A DNA stretch of 64,000 bases from UBA8941 sp963780545 (GTDB lineage Archaea > Thermoproteota > Bathyarchaeia > TCS64), in NCBI GenBank assembly GCA_963780545.1, contig CAWACK010000010.1, forward strand, positions 62,001-126,000. Direction: 5' to 3'. Shown here piece after piece: positions 36,504 to 45,431 of the stretch (position 1 is the first letter of the stretch; every line of letters begins with the position of its first letter). A program made the position numbers and the translations under genes. The notes under the pieces were generated by a model that saw nothing but the letters and a program-made list of their open reading frames with translations, was not told where the DNA came from and did no database searches.

Positions 36504-37682
36504 TTACTGTCTTTTATGCGCCCAAAGAAGCACTATGATGCCTAAGACGATGCCAGCAATGATCTCCTCATTGGTGTAGCCGGGAACCCCCCCACCGCCG
36601 CCACTTGAAGAGGGTGTTGGAGTGGGTGTTAAGGTTGGTGAAGGTGTCGGTGTACTGCTTGGAGTGGGAGTCGGAGTGGGGTTTGGGGAGGTCGATGATG
36701 AGGGGGTGATCACGGAAACCGAGTTCGAACTGTAGTTCGCCACGTAGACGCACTTGTTGGTCGAGTCGAAGGCGACTCCATCAGGGCCGACGCCCACAGC
36801 CACCGTAGCTTCCACAGTGTTCAACCCGGATATGACCGAGACTGATCTTGAATACGAGTTGGTCACGTAGACGTACCCGTTGGCAGAGTCAAAGGTGACT
36901 GCGTAGGGTTGACTGCCCACAGTCACATTAGCGACCACGTTGTTGTTCGAGCCGTCGATGACCGAGACCTTGCCTGAACCTTTGTTCGCCACGTAGATGT
37001 GCCCGTTGGTCGGGTTGAATGCAACTCCCTCCGGGTTGGTGCCCACAGTCACGGTAGTGACCATGGGGTTGTTCGAGCCGTCGATGACCGAGACCGTGCC
37101 TGAACCTTCGTTCGTCACGTAGATGTGCCCGTTGGTCGAGTCGAATGCGATGCCAATGGGATAAACGCCCACAGTCACATTAGCGACCACAGTGTTGTTC
37201 GAGCCGTCGATGACCGAGACCTTGCCTGACCCGAAGTTCGCCACGTAGATGTGCCCGTTGGTCGAGTCGAATGCGATGCCAATGGGATTGACGCCCACAG
37301 TCACATTAGCGACCACCTTGTTGGTCGAGCCGTCGATGACCGAGACCGTGCCTGACCCGTAGTTCGTCACGTAGATGTGCCCGTTGGTCGAGTCGAATGC
37401 AACTCCTTGCGGGTTGGTGCCCACAGTCACGGTAGTGGCCACGGTGTTGTTCGAGCCGTCGATGACCGAGACCGTGCCTGACCCGGAGTTCGCCACGTAG
37501 ATGTGCCCGTTGGTCGAGTCGAATGCAACTCCCTCCGGGTGGGTGCCCACAGTCACGGTAGTGGTAACGCTGTCTGCCAATGAAACCTTAGCTGTCAAAA
37601 ATGCCAGAATCAAGACGAATGATATTGCAACAGAAAGAACCTTAACCGTCAAGATATCACTAAATATTCTAAACATTCTCAT
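36504..37682 (-). CDS. Seven-blade YVTN/NHL-like surface beta-propeller with C-terminal anchor
   Basis: 392 residues. An N-terminal signal helix (residues 16-36) is followed by seven tandem repeats of about 42 residues, each of the form VGxxPxGVAFDSTNGHIYVAN then GSGTVSVIDGSNN, giving a complete seven-blade propeller. The first five repeats are almost identical in DNA, the last two diverged. A Pro/Thr/Ser linker (about 326-358), a glycine patch, GVPGYTNEE, one membrane helix and the tail HKRQ end the protein. The tail layout suggests it is held in the membrane or processed by an archaeosortase-like enzyme. Extracellular binding or structural role. Confidence 0.85.
   Translation of the reverse strand: MRMFRIFSDILTVKVLSVAISFVLILAFLTAKVSLADSVTTTVTVGTHPEGVAFDSTNGHIYVANSGSGTVSVIDGSNNTVATTVTVGTNPQGVAFDSTNGHIYVTNYGSGTVSVIDGSTNKVVANVTVGVNPIGIAFDSTNGHIYVANFGSGKVSVIDGSNNTVVANVTVGVYPIGIAFDSTNGHIYVTNEGSGTVSVIDGSNNPMVTTVTVGTNPEGVAFNPTNGHIYVANKGSGKVSVIDGSNNNVVANVTVGSQPYAVTFDSANGYVYVTNSYSRSVSVISGLNTVEATVAVGVGPDGVAFDSTNKCVYVANYSSNSVSVITPSSSTSPNPTPTPTPSSTPTPSPTLTPTPTPSSSGGGGGVPGYTNEEIIAGIVLGIIVLLWAHKRQ
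36720..37570 (-). repeat. Tandem 126-base repeats encoding propeller blades
   Basis: Seven in-phase units of 126 bases (or 123 in one) encode the propeller blades. Units 1-5 from the N-terminus are nearly identical in DNA, with the shared stretch GTTCGAGCCGTCGATGACCG once per unit on the plus strand. Such identity points to recent unit duplication or gene conversion, and to copy-number variation between strains. Confidence 0.7.
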
Positions 37683-37739
37683 GCTACATATAAGTTTTCT
37701 ATGAACTGTTCTGCAAACGAGAGCACAAGACCGACGTGT

Positions 37740-37879
37740 CGCGCGCGCGACGATAGGGCGTTCAAGAGTTAACCTTCATTAGCCTTGTCCTCACTTCCAC
37801 TTTGGCTCTTATTTGTGAATACGATTGGTTAACCTATGCGTGCGTGAAAGGAAAACGATCCAGACTTATACACACGCAC
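37740..37879. other. Intergenic region with three alternating purine-pyrimidine tracts
   Basis: CGCGCGCGCG (37740-37749), TATGCGTGCGTG (37835-37846) and TATACACACGCAC (37867-37879) occur in one 281-base spacer between two minus-strand genes. The spacer contains no gene. This is the densest group of such tracts in the window. Confidence 0.5.
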
Positions 37880-37964
37880 CTGTATAATTTTAATAATTAA
37901 AATTTGGGGCATAAAACACACAGACAAAACCTACGAAATATGGTATAAAGTATGCTTTTGTTGT

Positions 37965-39131
37965 TTATTTATCAGTGTAGATAATGCCTCCCTTCTCGAG
38001 TTCCATGATTCGCTCTTCATCGAAGCCCAGTAGCCTTTTGAGGATCTCTCTATTATCCTGTCCAATAAGGGGGGCAGCTGACTTCACCTCACCCGGCGTC
38101 TCGGAAAACTTTACTGGAAAGTTCACAGTCCTGAATCTCCCCGCCTTACTATGTTCAATCTCGACGAACATGTCCCTCGCGTTGAGATGAGGGTCCTCAA
38201 GGCTCTCGTTCACCTGGTAAACGGGGGCTACTGGCATGCCGATGTCAACGAAGTATTTCACGGCATCATCCCGCGTCATGCCGCTCACCATCTCACTCAC
38301 GGCAGCCAGCGTCACTACATCCACGCCTAGCTTCTCCTTAAGGGCGTCAAGGGCCCTAGGTCTAAATCCAGCTATCTGAACCCACCCATCCTTCGCCTTA
38401 ACTATCCCGCTGAAATGAGTCGTGGGGTATCTCTGACGGATCTGCCACGGGAGTAGACCAGTCATCGAGTATACGACTACAGCTGGATTCAAGGCGACCA
38501 TACAATCAGCTTGCGCGACATCCATCATCTGCCCGACGCCAGTCTTATCCCGGTTTCGAATCGCTGCCATGATGCAGTAAGCTGCAATGGTTCCTGGGCC
38601 GAGGTCACCATAGCTCTCAGCCATGTTCAGAGGCGGACCGTTTGGGTCAACTAGATCCCCGGTCAGGCGAGTGTGGCCGCTCATAGCTTCAGCTACGACG
38701 TCGAATGAGGCCCAATTCTTGTAGGGACCGTATTGACCGAAGCCACTTAGGGCCGCATAGATTATCTTAGGATTAACTTCTTTGAGGGCATCGTATCCCA
38801 AGCTGAGTCTCTCCATGACGCCGGGAAGATAGTTCTGGACAACTACGTCCGATCTCTTCACGAGCTCCATGAAGATCGTGTGACCCTGATCGGACTTCAG
38901 ATTGATGGAGAGGCTCTTCTTGTTCATATTCAGGTAGTGAAAGACAGGGTCTGAACCGCCCGGGCGTAGTCCACCTCCAATTCTCGCAGTAGCACCCCAG
39001 GTAGGCTCAACTTTAATCACCTCTGCCCCCAGTTCTGCAAGGAGGAGGGTACACCATGGTCCAAACCAGTGATCCGTTAGATCCACGACTCGAATGTCAT
39101 CTAGAATCTTCATTGATGCTTCAAACCACAC
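37965..39131 (-). CDS. CaiB/BaiF family CoA-transferase (class III)
   Basis: 388 residues, or 382 if the ATG six codons in (39113) is used, which matches the family N-terminus MKILDDIRVVDLTD better. GAEVIKVEPTWG, LNMNKKSLSINL and the catalytic Asp in ESYGDLGPGT are conserved. It is a paralogue of the gene at 24006, not a recent copy. Both may channel different organic acids to CoA thioesters. Confidence 0.9.
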   Translation of the reverse strand: MWFEASMKILDDIRVVDLTDHWFGPWCTLLLAELGAEVIKVEPTWGATARIGGGLRPGGSDPVFHYLNMNKKSLSINLKSDQGHTIFMELVKRSDVVVQNYLPGVMERLSLGYDALKEVNPKIIYAALSGFGQYGPYKNWASFDVVAEAMSGHTRLTGDLVDPNGPPLNMAESYGDLGPGTIAAYCIMAAIRNRDKTGVGQMMDVAQADCMVALNPAVVVYSMTGLLPWQIRQRYPTTHFSGIVKAKDGWVQIAGFRPRALDALKEKLGVDVVTLAAVSEMVSGMTRDDAVKYFVDIGMPVAPVYQVNESLEDPHLNARDMFVEIEHSKAGRFRTVNFPVKFSETPGEVKSAAPLIGQDNREILKRLLGFDEERIMELEKGGIIYTDK

Positions 39132-39247
39132 TTAGGTTCACAGCTTTTTTTAACCCTTTAGTCAAAAACATTCGAAGAATAATTACAAGTGGGTGTCTAA
39201 ATACATAAAGTCGGAATAATTTATAAAATCATAAAATCCCTGGAATT

Positions 39248-39704
39248 CTACCTGAGAACAGCGATCTGACCCATATGGTATAGATTATGATGCAGAACAC
39301 CATGGAGAAGGGTACGGTAAGTGTAGTCTCTACCGGGAACCTTCTCCTCAAATTTTGCAACCGAGAAACCCATCAAGGCATTAAGGATTGCGTTAACCAG
39401 TCCTCTCTAAATTAGCGACTGATGTACGCCACTCCTCCTCAGTCGCTCCAATCGGAGGCCAATCCTCAAGGCCCAACGGTTTAGGGACCTCTTCACCATT
39501 CAGACCCTTCAACGCAACGAGCATCCAGTAATTCATGTGATTAACGAGCTCCCATATGCTGTGTCGTTCAGATATAGGCTTAAAACTCGCCTTATCCACA
39601 GAGACCCCCTCGAGGACTTGAATCATGTTAGGTCCATGCCAAGACTTACCCCTGAATGTCGTCTCGATCTGATCGTAGAGAAGCTTCACTTCATCCATGG
39701 CCAT
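39248..39704 (-). pseudogene. DinB-family protein, frameshifted
   Basis: The first frame (39704 to 39393) begins with a DinB four-helix pattern including the metal His in WELVNHMNYWM, then stops. The next frame continues at once with NAILNALMGFSVAKFEEK and ends LLHGVLHHNLYHMGQIAVL at 39248, with the C-terminal metal histidines in HHNLYH. The shift lies near 39390-39402. Joined, the length of about 151 residues is normal for DinB/YfiT metal-dependent transferases (often using bacillithiol or similar). It may be a consensus error. Confidence 0.75.
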
Positions 39705-39910
39705 CGAGATAAAAAATGAGTTATAAAATAAAAAATGGCACTATTGATAAACTATCATACGTCGTCATAAGAATAATTTCAAACAACACCACAGTCTCAA
39801 TCAGAGACCCCGAGGAAAACCCAATTGCAATGATCCAGCCAGTAATGCCTAGACCAAAACAATAATTTTGAAAAACAAAAAACAAAAAAATCAAATCATA
39901 TGCAAACGCG

Positions 39911-41209
39911 CTATTTTCTATGAAGTTTCTCTGCTGCGATGAATGTAAGTCCCTTTTCAGTTAGCATCTTTGCTGTCTGGTTTAAAGCCGCATGCTTATC
40001 GAGGTAATTGGCAAGAAGCTTGGGCATCAAGCCCTTCTCCACTATATCCTTCTTTGGCATAAAGTAGTCGAGGATGTCTGAGGAGTACTCACGTGTTGCT
40101 TCTGTTTCAGGTAAACCACCCTCGTGTTTTGCGCTTATATTCTTGACATGGTCGGCCAAAGCGATGAGTTCAAGTTGTCGATTATATGGTTGCCTGACTA
40201 TGCTCCTATAGGCTTCAGTTACGTGATGCTCGATACGAACGACGTCTTCGAACCCCCAAGGCCTGCGTATTTCTGCGGTGAGTTCAATCGTTTTGTTGTT
40301 TACGCTGTTTGAAAGGTTAAAACCAATGAGAGGAGTAGAGCCATCGGGCCTACTGAACAGTTTCGCAGTCATCAGCGTCCACAACACAGAGTAAGGGTTG
40401 TCGACGCCGAGGAAAACCGAGATCTTGAATTCAATATCTACGCCAAGCTTGTACAGGAAATAGCCTAAAAGTACGCTACCGGTGTTTATATTCAGGACCT
40501 GTTTAACGCCGTATGTTGTGTAGTAATGGAGATACTCCTCTACCCACTTTAAAGCAAGGTCATTAGGCATTCCTATGCCGCCAAAATATCCGGTTATTAA
40601 CTCTGGTCCTCCAAGGTGCCTATTGATTGGAGCGCCATCAACTCCGGGTAGCGTACCTTTAGTGTCTAGGGTTTCTACGAAGGAGGAACCGATTATCTGC
40701 ATCGCCGCCTGTGTGGCGATTATATCGTCATCATCCACTTGCTCTTTCATCGAGCGTACGCGTATAAATCGAGCCGGCATGAGTTCCTGGTCCATTATAG
40801 ATTTCTTCGCTTCCTCAATGAGCCATGGGAAAAAGTTGAACGCACTGATTTCGAGTGTGACTGCGAAGGCCTCGTCGAATCTCATTGAATTCGCGTTCGC
40901 ACCCAAGATTCTCCGGCGATATTCAGGAATACTGACAAACACGTTTTTTTCGCGTTGCTTACCTAACCAATCGATATCTTTCTGATAAGGCGACTTACTT
41001 TTTTTAAGCATAGAAAGGAGATTATCCAGCTTACCTGCTTCACGTGCTTTTTTGTTTATTTCCTCGACTCCGCCGTATTTGTCTACGATTTTTAAAAGAT
41101 CATTTACGAGGGAATTACCGTCTTGGAGCAAGAAATCGTTAACTTGCTTAAGGTTTTCTTCATCTATCCTTAATTTATCTAGAAACTCTACCCGATCTTT
41201 GGTCTTCAT
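39911..41209 (-). CDS. Large soluble protein of unrecognised family
   Basis: 432 residues, soluble, no signal peptide. Residues 1-95 are helical and charged. The central part (about 155-330) has alternating strands and helices, including GGPELITGYFGGIGMP, LNINTGSVLLGYFLY and STPLIGFNLSNSVNN, which read like a TIM barrel. A histidine-rich stretch IEHHVTEAYR and LIALADHVKNISAKHEGG follow. The look is that of a metabolic enzyme, perhaps a barrel mutase or aldolase, but I recognise no signature. It stands alone, with an A/T-rich promoter region at 41215-41260. Confidence 0.7.
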   Translation of the reverse strand: MKTKDRVEFLDKLRIDEENLKQVNDFLLQDGNSLVNDLLKIVDKYGGVEEINKKAREAGKLDNLLSMLKKSKSPYQKDIDWLGKQREKNVFVSIPEYRRRILGANANSMRFDEAFAVTLEISAFNFFPWLIEEAKKSIMDQELMPARFIRVRSMKEQVDDDDIIATQAAMQIIGSSFVETLDTKGTLPGVDGAPINRHLGGPELITGYFGGIGMPNDLALKWVEEYLHYYTTYGVKQVLNINTGSVLLGYFLYKLGVDIEFKISVFLGVDNPYSVLWTLMTAKLFSRPDGSTPLIGFNLSNSVNNKTIELTAEIRRPWGFEDVVRIEHHVTEAYRSIVRQPYNRQLELIALADHVKNISAKHEGGLPETEATREYSSDILDYFMPKKDIVEKGLMPKLLANYLDKHAALNQTAKMLTEKGLTFIAAEKLHRK

Positions 41210-41444
41210 TTTTATCTAAATAATCCAGCGTTTTAATCACATAAGAATTTTTTTATTAATACATGCATAAAACCCAAGCTTATATTCCATTGGCAAAACT
41301 GGGAATCTAGTCTTCATGCAGACGGGTACTCTTAATAAATTCTCACATGCAAGCTCACAAACTTGCCTCAAATTGACTCATTTTAATGAATAATGGATTA
41401 ATTTTACCAAATTTAGCCAATTGACAAGAAATATGGTTAGAATC

Positions 41445-41460
41445 AATAAATGATATAAGT
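41445..41460 (+). promoter_or_regulatory. TATA-like promoter for the structured leader
   Basis: AATAAATGATATAAGT lies about 25-30 bases upstream of the 5' strand of the closing helix at 41483. The spacing is right for an archaeal TATA element with the RNA starting at or just before the helix. Confidence 0.4.
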
Positions 41461-41482
41461 ATGTTAGGTTAAACTATTACAT

Positions 41483-41655
41483 GGCTCCACTTGGCCCAGC
41501 TAAGCGGAACGACAAGTAAAAACGTGTAGAGCTAAATCAGCTCAAAAGAGGCGAGGTTAAGCGTCGCTACCCAGGGGCACGGGCTGATGCCAAATAAACG
41601 CCCATAAAAGGCCGCTGACAATTGAGGGAAAAAGGGGGATAGGACCAGTGGAGCC
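41483..41655 (+). ncRNA. Candidate structured RNA: riboswitch-like leader or small RNA
   Basis: A closing helix of 11 pairs with one bulged base joins 41483-41494 (GGCTCCACTTGG) to 41645-41655 (CCAGTGGAGCC). Inside it I see 41503-41507/41612-41616 (AGCGG/CCGCT), a perfect hairpin GAGCT-aaatc-AGCTC (41529-41543), a hairpin GCGA/TCGC (41551-41567), and GGCA/TGCC (41576-41591). The region has higher GC than the A/T-rich DNA around it, begins the right distance from a TATA box, and ends 21 bases before the ATG of the next gene. It could be a riboswitch-like leader or an independent RNA. I could not match it to RNase P, SRP, 5S or TPP. Confidence 0.5.
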
Positions 41656-41676
41656 GCAACATAAGGTGATGCATAA

Positions 41677-42069
41677 ATGGGACAAAAACAGGAGAGCGTT
41701 AAGCGGCAAACTGAACCCAAGAAGATACCCCTAGACGCTAGCACCCCCAAAGTAATCGAGACAACTGAACTGGCGGATATAGATCCACGCTTCGTAAAAT
41801 ACGTCTCAATTAGCGACGACTACTCGATGATTGAACAGTTCACATGTCCAGTCGAGGGATGCGACTTTAGGTCAGACCAGGGTCCAGGGTCTCTACGCAT
41901 GCACATGGTCATCGCCGCTGATCCTAACATGAAGGGGAGATACTGTCCACAACACCAAGCCTTCATGAATGCTAACCCAGGAGAGATGACTCTCGACGGT
42001 GTCCGTTACCTAGCCAGGTTCCCATCGAGTTTACATCTCGACACATCGTTAAAACACATCAAGGAATAA
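41677..42069 (+). CDS. Small zinc-finger-like protein downstream of the structured leader
   Basis: 130 residues. The first 35 are charged and probably disordered. The core FTCPVEGCDFRSDQGPGSL then RMHMVIAADPNMKGRYCPQHQ has a CX4C...HxH...CX2H set of possible metal ligands, like a C2H2-type finger. A short domain MTLDGVRYLARFPS follows. I do not know the family. A GGTGAT sequence 8-13 bases before the ATG could be a Shine-Dalgarno site, which is unusual in this window and fits a leadered transcript. Confidence 0.65.
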   Translation: MGQKQESVKRQTEPKKIPLDASTPKVIETTELADIDPRFVKYVSISDDYSMIEQFTCPVEGCDFRSDQGPGSLRMHMVIAADPNMKGRYCPQHQAFMNANPGEMTLDGVRYLARFPSSLHLDTSLKHIKE

Positions 42070-42273
42070 CAAGTATCTGATCTCCCCCCTTTTTTCATGC
42101 TCGCGCGATTGATAACTGCGCGAAAATTATCGAAAAATGTAGTGTATCCCTACCTTAGACTGCCTCATTATGCTAGGTGGCCAATAGGCAAATTATATAG
42201 AGCTGGTAACTCGAACAGGGTCTAAAGTAACTCATCTCGCACGAATCGCGTGACTCGCGCGTGCGAACGCCAC

Positions 42274-42996
42274 TCAAACCCCCCTCATCCTATACTTGAT
42301 GACACTGAAGTGTGCCGTCACACCGGATCCCGAAGCCTCCTCACCCATAAATTCAACAGGAGACTTGAACCAAGCCGACAAAGCGGAGCCAGCCACACTC
42401 ACTGGCAGAGAACCCAAAGAGGCCTCCCATCTGGGGTTGCTCTTAGCCTTCCACGGCTTCGCCAACAACAAGAAGACGTCGTCACCCTTCACCTCAACGC
42501 TGAGGGACTCCGCCGACCCCAGCTCCGACACAACCACCAATCGCAATAGCTGCCCAACGTCCTTAAACTCACCCTTCAACGCATCCTTCACAGCTAAGGA
42601 GCCCGGCGCAGGAAACACCAAGCCTCGACCCTCCAAGTCGGCCTCTACAGCTCCCTTAAGCGAGTTCACTTCTGCGGCGATATCGGTCTCACTAGACTTC
42701 TTCATAGTGACGTAAATGAGAGAGACACCTTCATTCGGAGGCAGATAGACAGCCCGCGACTTCACACTCTTCTCCTCAAGAAGCTTACCAACGCCTGTGT
42801 AACTACCCTCCACAATCGCCCTCAATCGTCGCTTCTTTGTGGCGAAGGTCGGGATCTGAATAATGATAGCTCCAGCAATCATGCAGACTATACCTCCAAG
42901 GGTTAACGGGACATTGACAAGCAGATAGTACGAAACCTCAGCGACAGCAACGCCACCAACCAGGAGCGCTATACCGACCACGAGCAGCCTATTCAA
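42274..42996 (-). CDS. Two-helix membrane-anchored protein, unknown
   Basis: 240 residues. Two N-terminal membrane helices (residues 4-25 and 30-48) are followed by a positive KKRRLR loop and a mixed alpha/beta domain of about 185 residues, probably cytoplasmic. The domain has no motif I recognise. The C-terminal half contains conserved-looking WFKSPVEFMGEEASGSG. It is monocistronic. Confidence 0.6.
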   Translation of the reverse strand: MNRLLVVGIALLVGGVAVAEVSYYLLVNVPLTLGGIVCMIAGAIIIQIPTFATKKRRLRAIVEGSYTGVGKLLEEKSVKSRAVYLPPNEGVSLIYVTMKKSSETDIAAEVNSLKGAVEADLEGRGLVFPAPGSLAVKDALKGEFKDVGQLLRLVVVSELGSAESLSVEVKGDDVFLLLAKPWKAKSNPRWEASLGSLPVSVAGSALSAWFKSPVEFMGEEASGSGVTAHFSVIKYRMRGV

Positions 42997-43208
42997 CTAC
43001 TTTCAACCCCAATACTTTATCAACTAATGAACTCAATTCATGAGTAAACCCATTGACTTTATTGAGATTCTCACCTGAAAACCACATCAAAGATACTTAA
43101 AACCTCCTCAAATGTATTTTTACATCTACCCGGTTACGCTGGTTGTCTCACTAGAATGGTATTATATGTTTAATAGAAAAGAAATACTGGATAAAAAAGT
43201 GAATTGGC

Positions 43209-43600
43209 TTGATTAAGAAAATAGGCCACGTCACAATATTGGTCAAGGATCAAGATGAGGCAGCGAAATTCTACACCGAAAAACTCGGATTTGTTAAACT
43301 CCAAGATACCTTCTACAGTCAAAGTATGCGCTGGGTCACGGTGTCTCCACGCGGACAAAGTGACCTCGAACTCACCTTCGTGAAGGCAGAGACGGAAGAG
43401 TATCTAAGGAACGTCGGAAAACAGGCTGCAGGTCACGTCCTACTCACGCTAGAAACGGATAACTGTAAACGAGACTTTGAAGACATGAAGGTGAAGGGTG
43501 TGAAGTTCCACGATGAACCAACTCGTCAATTATATGGATTTAAGTAGTTCTCGAAGACCTCTATGGTAATCGATTTGACTTAGTTGAACGTGCAGAATAG
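43209..43600 (+). pseudogene. Glyoxalase/VOC-family protein, frameshifted near its end
   Basis: From the TTG at 43209 the frame encodes a VOC fold with IGHVTILVKDQDEAAKFYTE and metal residues typical of glyoxalase I-like proteins, then stops after LYGFK. One base missing at about 43541-43546 is enough to restore VVLEDLYGNRFDLVERAE and a stop at 43598-43600, the normal family ending. Joined, the protein has about 130 residues. This may be a consensus error at the AAG/TAG junction. Confidence 0.75.
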
Positions 43601-43753
43601 TGAAAAATCGAAAATCAAAAAGATGACTCTCAATTAAAGCGAAGAAGTGAGCTCCCTGAGGAGACAAGAAAAGCCGTGGAAATACTGGTCAGTAAAACCT
43701 TCTCATTTCTAAGCGTCGCGTATTTTTACCAGTTAACCCGTGAAGAATGCTCC

Positions 43754-44836
43754 TTATGTTAGAGGCTCGGGATCCCTTCTAAGCGAGCCAGCAGCACAAT
43801 GTATCGATCCACTGTTTCTCGGGCCTACAAGACTCGGCATATCGACCTCAACAACCTCAACACCCACCTTCTCGAGCCACTTCGTCGCCTTCGGTTCACC
43901 GGATGGAATAAGGAGCTTCATTGGTTCAAGCACGACACCAGTCTCAGGCCCAACCGGCATACCTTGATCCACCCTACAGATATCATCGGGGGGAACCACG
44001 AAGCTCCAATTCATCTCGCTCCTAAGCCAATCTAATAGATACTTGTCGAGCCACTTCGGGTTCGCCACTGAAGTATGTCTATCTATCATGCAGTAGTGAG
44101 TCAACTGTGGACGAGGACCATAGCCTGGGAGGATTCTCACATCCACCCCAGGGTCCTGCATGTGAATGATTCGTTTAAGCTGCTCGTGACCCCAGTCGTT
44201 TGCCCTCCAGACCTCAGGGTCCATGGTATTCGCTCGCGGGTAATGAACCGCGGCGAACAGATGCTTCTCGTCGAGCCACCCGATGTTCCCACCCTCAGCC
44301 ATCCCCCTCCCGGTTATCATGCCGACGACGGGGCAACCCACCTCCGCGAGGGTCTGATACGTCGGAAGTTCCTCTCCCCGTCTAATGTTATCATACATCC
44401 GCAGGATCAATTGGCCATAAACTGCTGGGTGGCAGACGTCGTCGGTGTAAATGGCCTTAACCTGGTAGGGTGGGTTATTTGGGTCAGGCTTCCTCTCAAC
44501 CACCTCGACCCCCTCGTCTTTGTAAGCTTTCTCGAGCCTCTCGAAATCGCTGTTCAACTCGGTTAGGTCAGCTGGCTTGTAACTCATCCTCCAGGCTGAG
44601 AGACTCGAATCATGCGGTGGCCAAGGCGTTGGTTTTCCTATGCTGAGAAACTCTTTGCCTGGTCTGTGCAGGAGTACCGTACGTAGCTTCCCAACTGTGG
44701 TGTTTGCTTTCCACTTCTTTCCCCAGATCCTTGGCATCTCATCCTCAAAGTCTGAGAGGATCTGTGGGTGATACTTCATGTATTGCTCGTGGAGAGTCAT
44801 ACTGGTTTTTTCTTTGAATTCGTCAAATTCAACCAT
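43754..44836 (-). CDS. Amidinotransferase/dimethylargininase-fold hydrolase
   Basis: 360 residues. The pentein-fold markers are LRTVLLHRPGKEF near the N-terminus, MAEGGNIGWL (substrate-binding Glu/Asn), the catalytic His region LTHYCMIDRHTSV, and the nucleophile cysteine in SGSIHCAAGSLRRDPEP at the C-terminus. The family covers dimethylargininase, arginine deiminase-like and amidinotransferase enzymes acting on guanidino compounds. An ornithine cyclodeaminase family gene at 47168 might use the products. The exact substrate is unknown. Confidence 0.88.
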   Translation of the reverse strand: MVEFDEFKEKTSMTLHEQYMKYHPQILSDFEDEMPRIWGKKWKANTTVGKLRTVLLHRPGKEFLSIGKPTPWPPHDSSLSAWRMSYKPADLTELNSDFERLEKAYKDEGVEVVERKPDPNNPPYQVKAIYTDDVCHPAVYGQLILRMYDNIRRGEELPTYQTLAEVGCPVVGMITGRGMAEGGNIGWLDEKHLFAAVHYPRANTMDPEVWRANDWGHEQLKRIIHMQDPGVDVRILPGYGPRPQLTHYCMIDRHTSVANPKWLDKYLLDWLRSEMNWSFVVPPDDICRVDQGMPVGPETGVVLEPMKLLIPSGEPKATKWLEKVGVEVVEVDMPSLVGPRNSGSIHCAAGSLRRDPEPLT

Positions 44837-45014
44837 GAACCAGACCGTTTAATAAGAATTAGTTTAACTATAAATTATCTAGCCAATGAGGACATATTTA
44901 ATGCCACAAGATTCCCCCAACATTTGACTTTGTAATCCAATCTACAAAGTGCGTGATAGATCCAGAATAAAAACGACATAAGTCTTTCTCGATTAAAAAT
45001 AGTTAATCCTTCTT

Positions 45015-45431
45015 TCATGGGTTAGCCTGAACCCGGAGACCCAGATCCTTAACAGCTATCACGAAATCCCTATAGCTGAGCTCCCCGCTGTTTGCTGGAC
45101 CCAATGCGATGTGCCCATCGATGAAGGTATTTTTTACAACCCTACAGGGCCTCGCACTAAGCTTCTCCATCAGTTTATACGCCTCCATCTGGCCAACCCT
45201 CGCATCAACTCTGAGTCTCTTTACCGAGAATCGAGTCGCGATCCTCTCAACCGAGTAGACGCCTACTCTGAAGCTCGACTCCCCCAGCCTACAAACGTAG
45301 ATTAATACATCTCCAATTCCCCGCACCCAAATGTGTTCACCCGTGCCTAGTTGGTGCATCGCCTGCTCTATGCTCCTAAGACCCTCAACCCTCAACAACA
45401 TTAACCAAAGCCTCCAGATGACATTCCCCAC
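45015..45431 (-). CDS. Hypothetical protein, 138 residues
   Basis: A mixed alpha/beta protein. The N-terminus VIWRLWLMLLRVEGL may be partly non-coding; an in-frame ATG at codon 11 (45401) is an alternative start. YVCRLGESSFRVGVYSVERI and VKNTFIDGHIAL look like ordinary beta-alpha units. I recognise no motif. The DNA upstream shows decayed coding-like pieces (see 45432-45964). Confidence 0.5.
   Translation of the reverse strand: MGNVIWRLWLMLLRVEGLRSIEQAMHQLGTGEHIWVRGIGDVLIYVCRLGESSFRVGVYSVERIATRFSVKRLRVDARVGQMEAYKLMEKLSARPCRVVKNTFIDGHIALGPANSGELSYRDFVIAVKDLGLRVQANP

Noticed and set aside
36720..37570. Regularly spaced near-identical repeats resembling a CRISPR array
   Set aside because: The repeats are in frame, 126 bases long and encode beta-propeller blades; no spacers or cas genes.
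41532..41750. Minus-strand 72-codon frame across the structured leader
   Set aside because: It has no family likeness and its apparent openness follows from the GC-rich helices; the RNA interpretation explains the base pairing.
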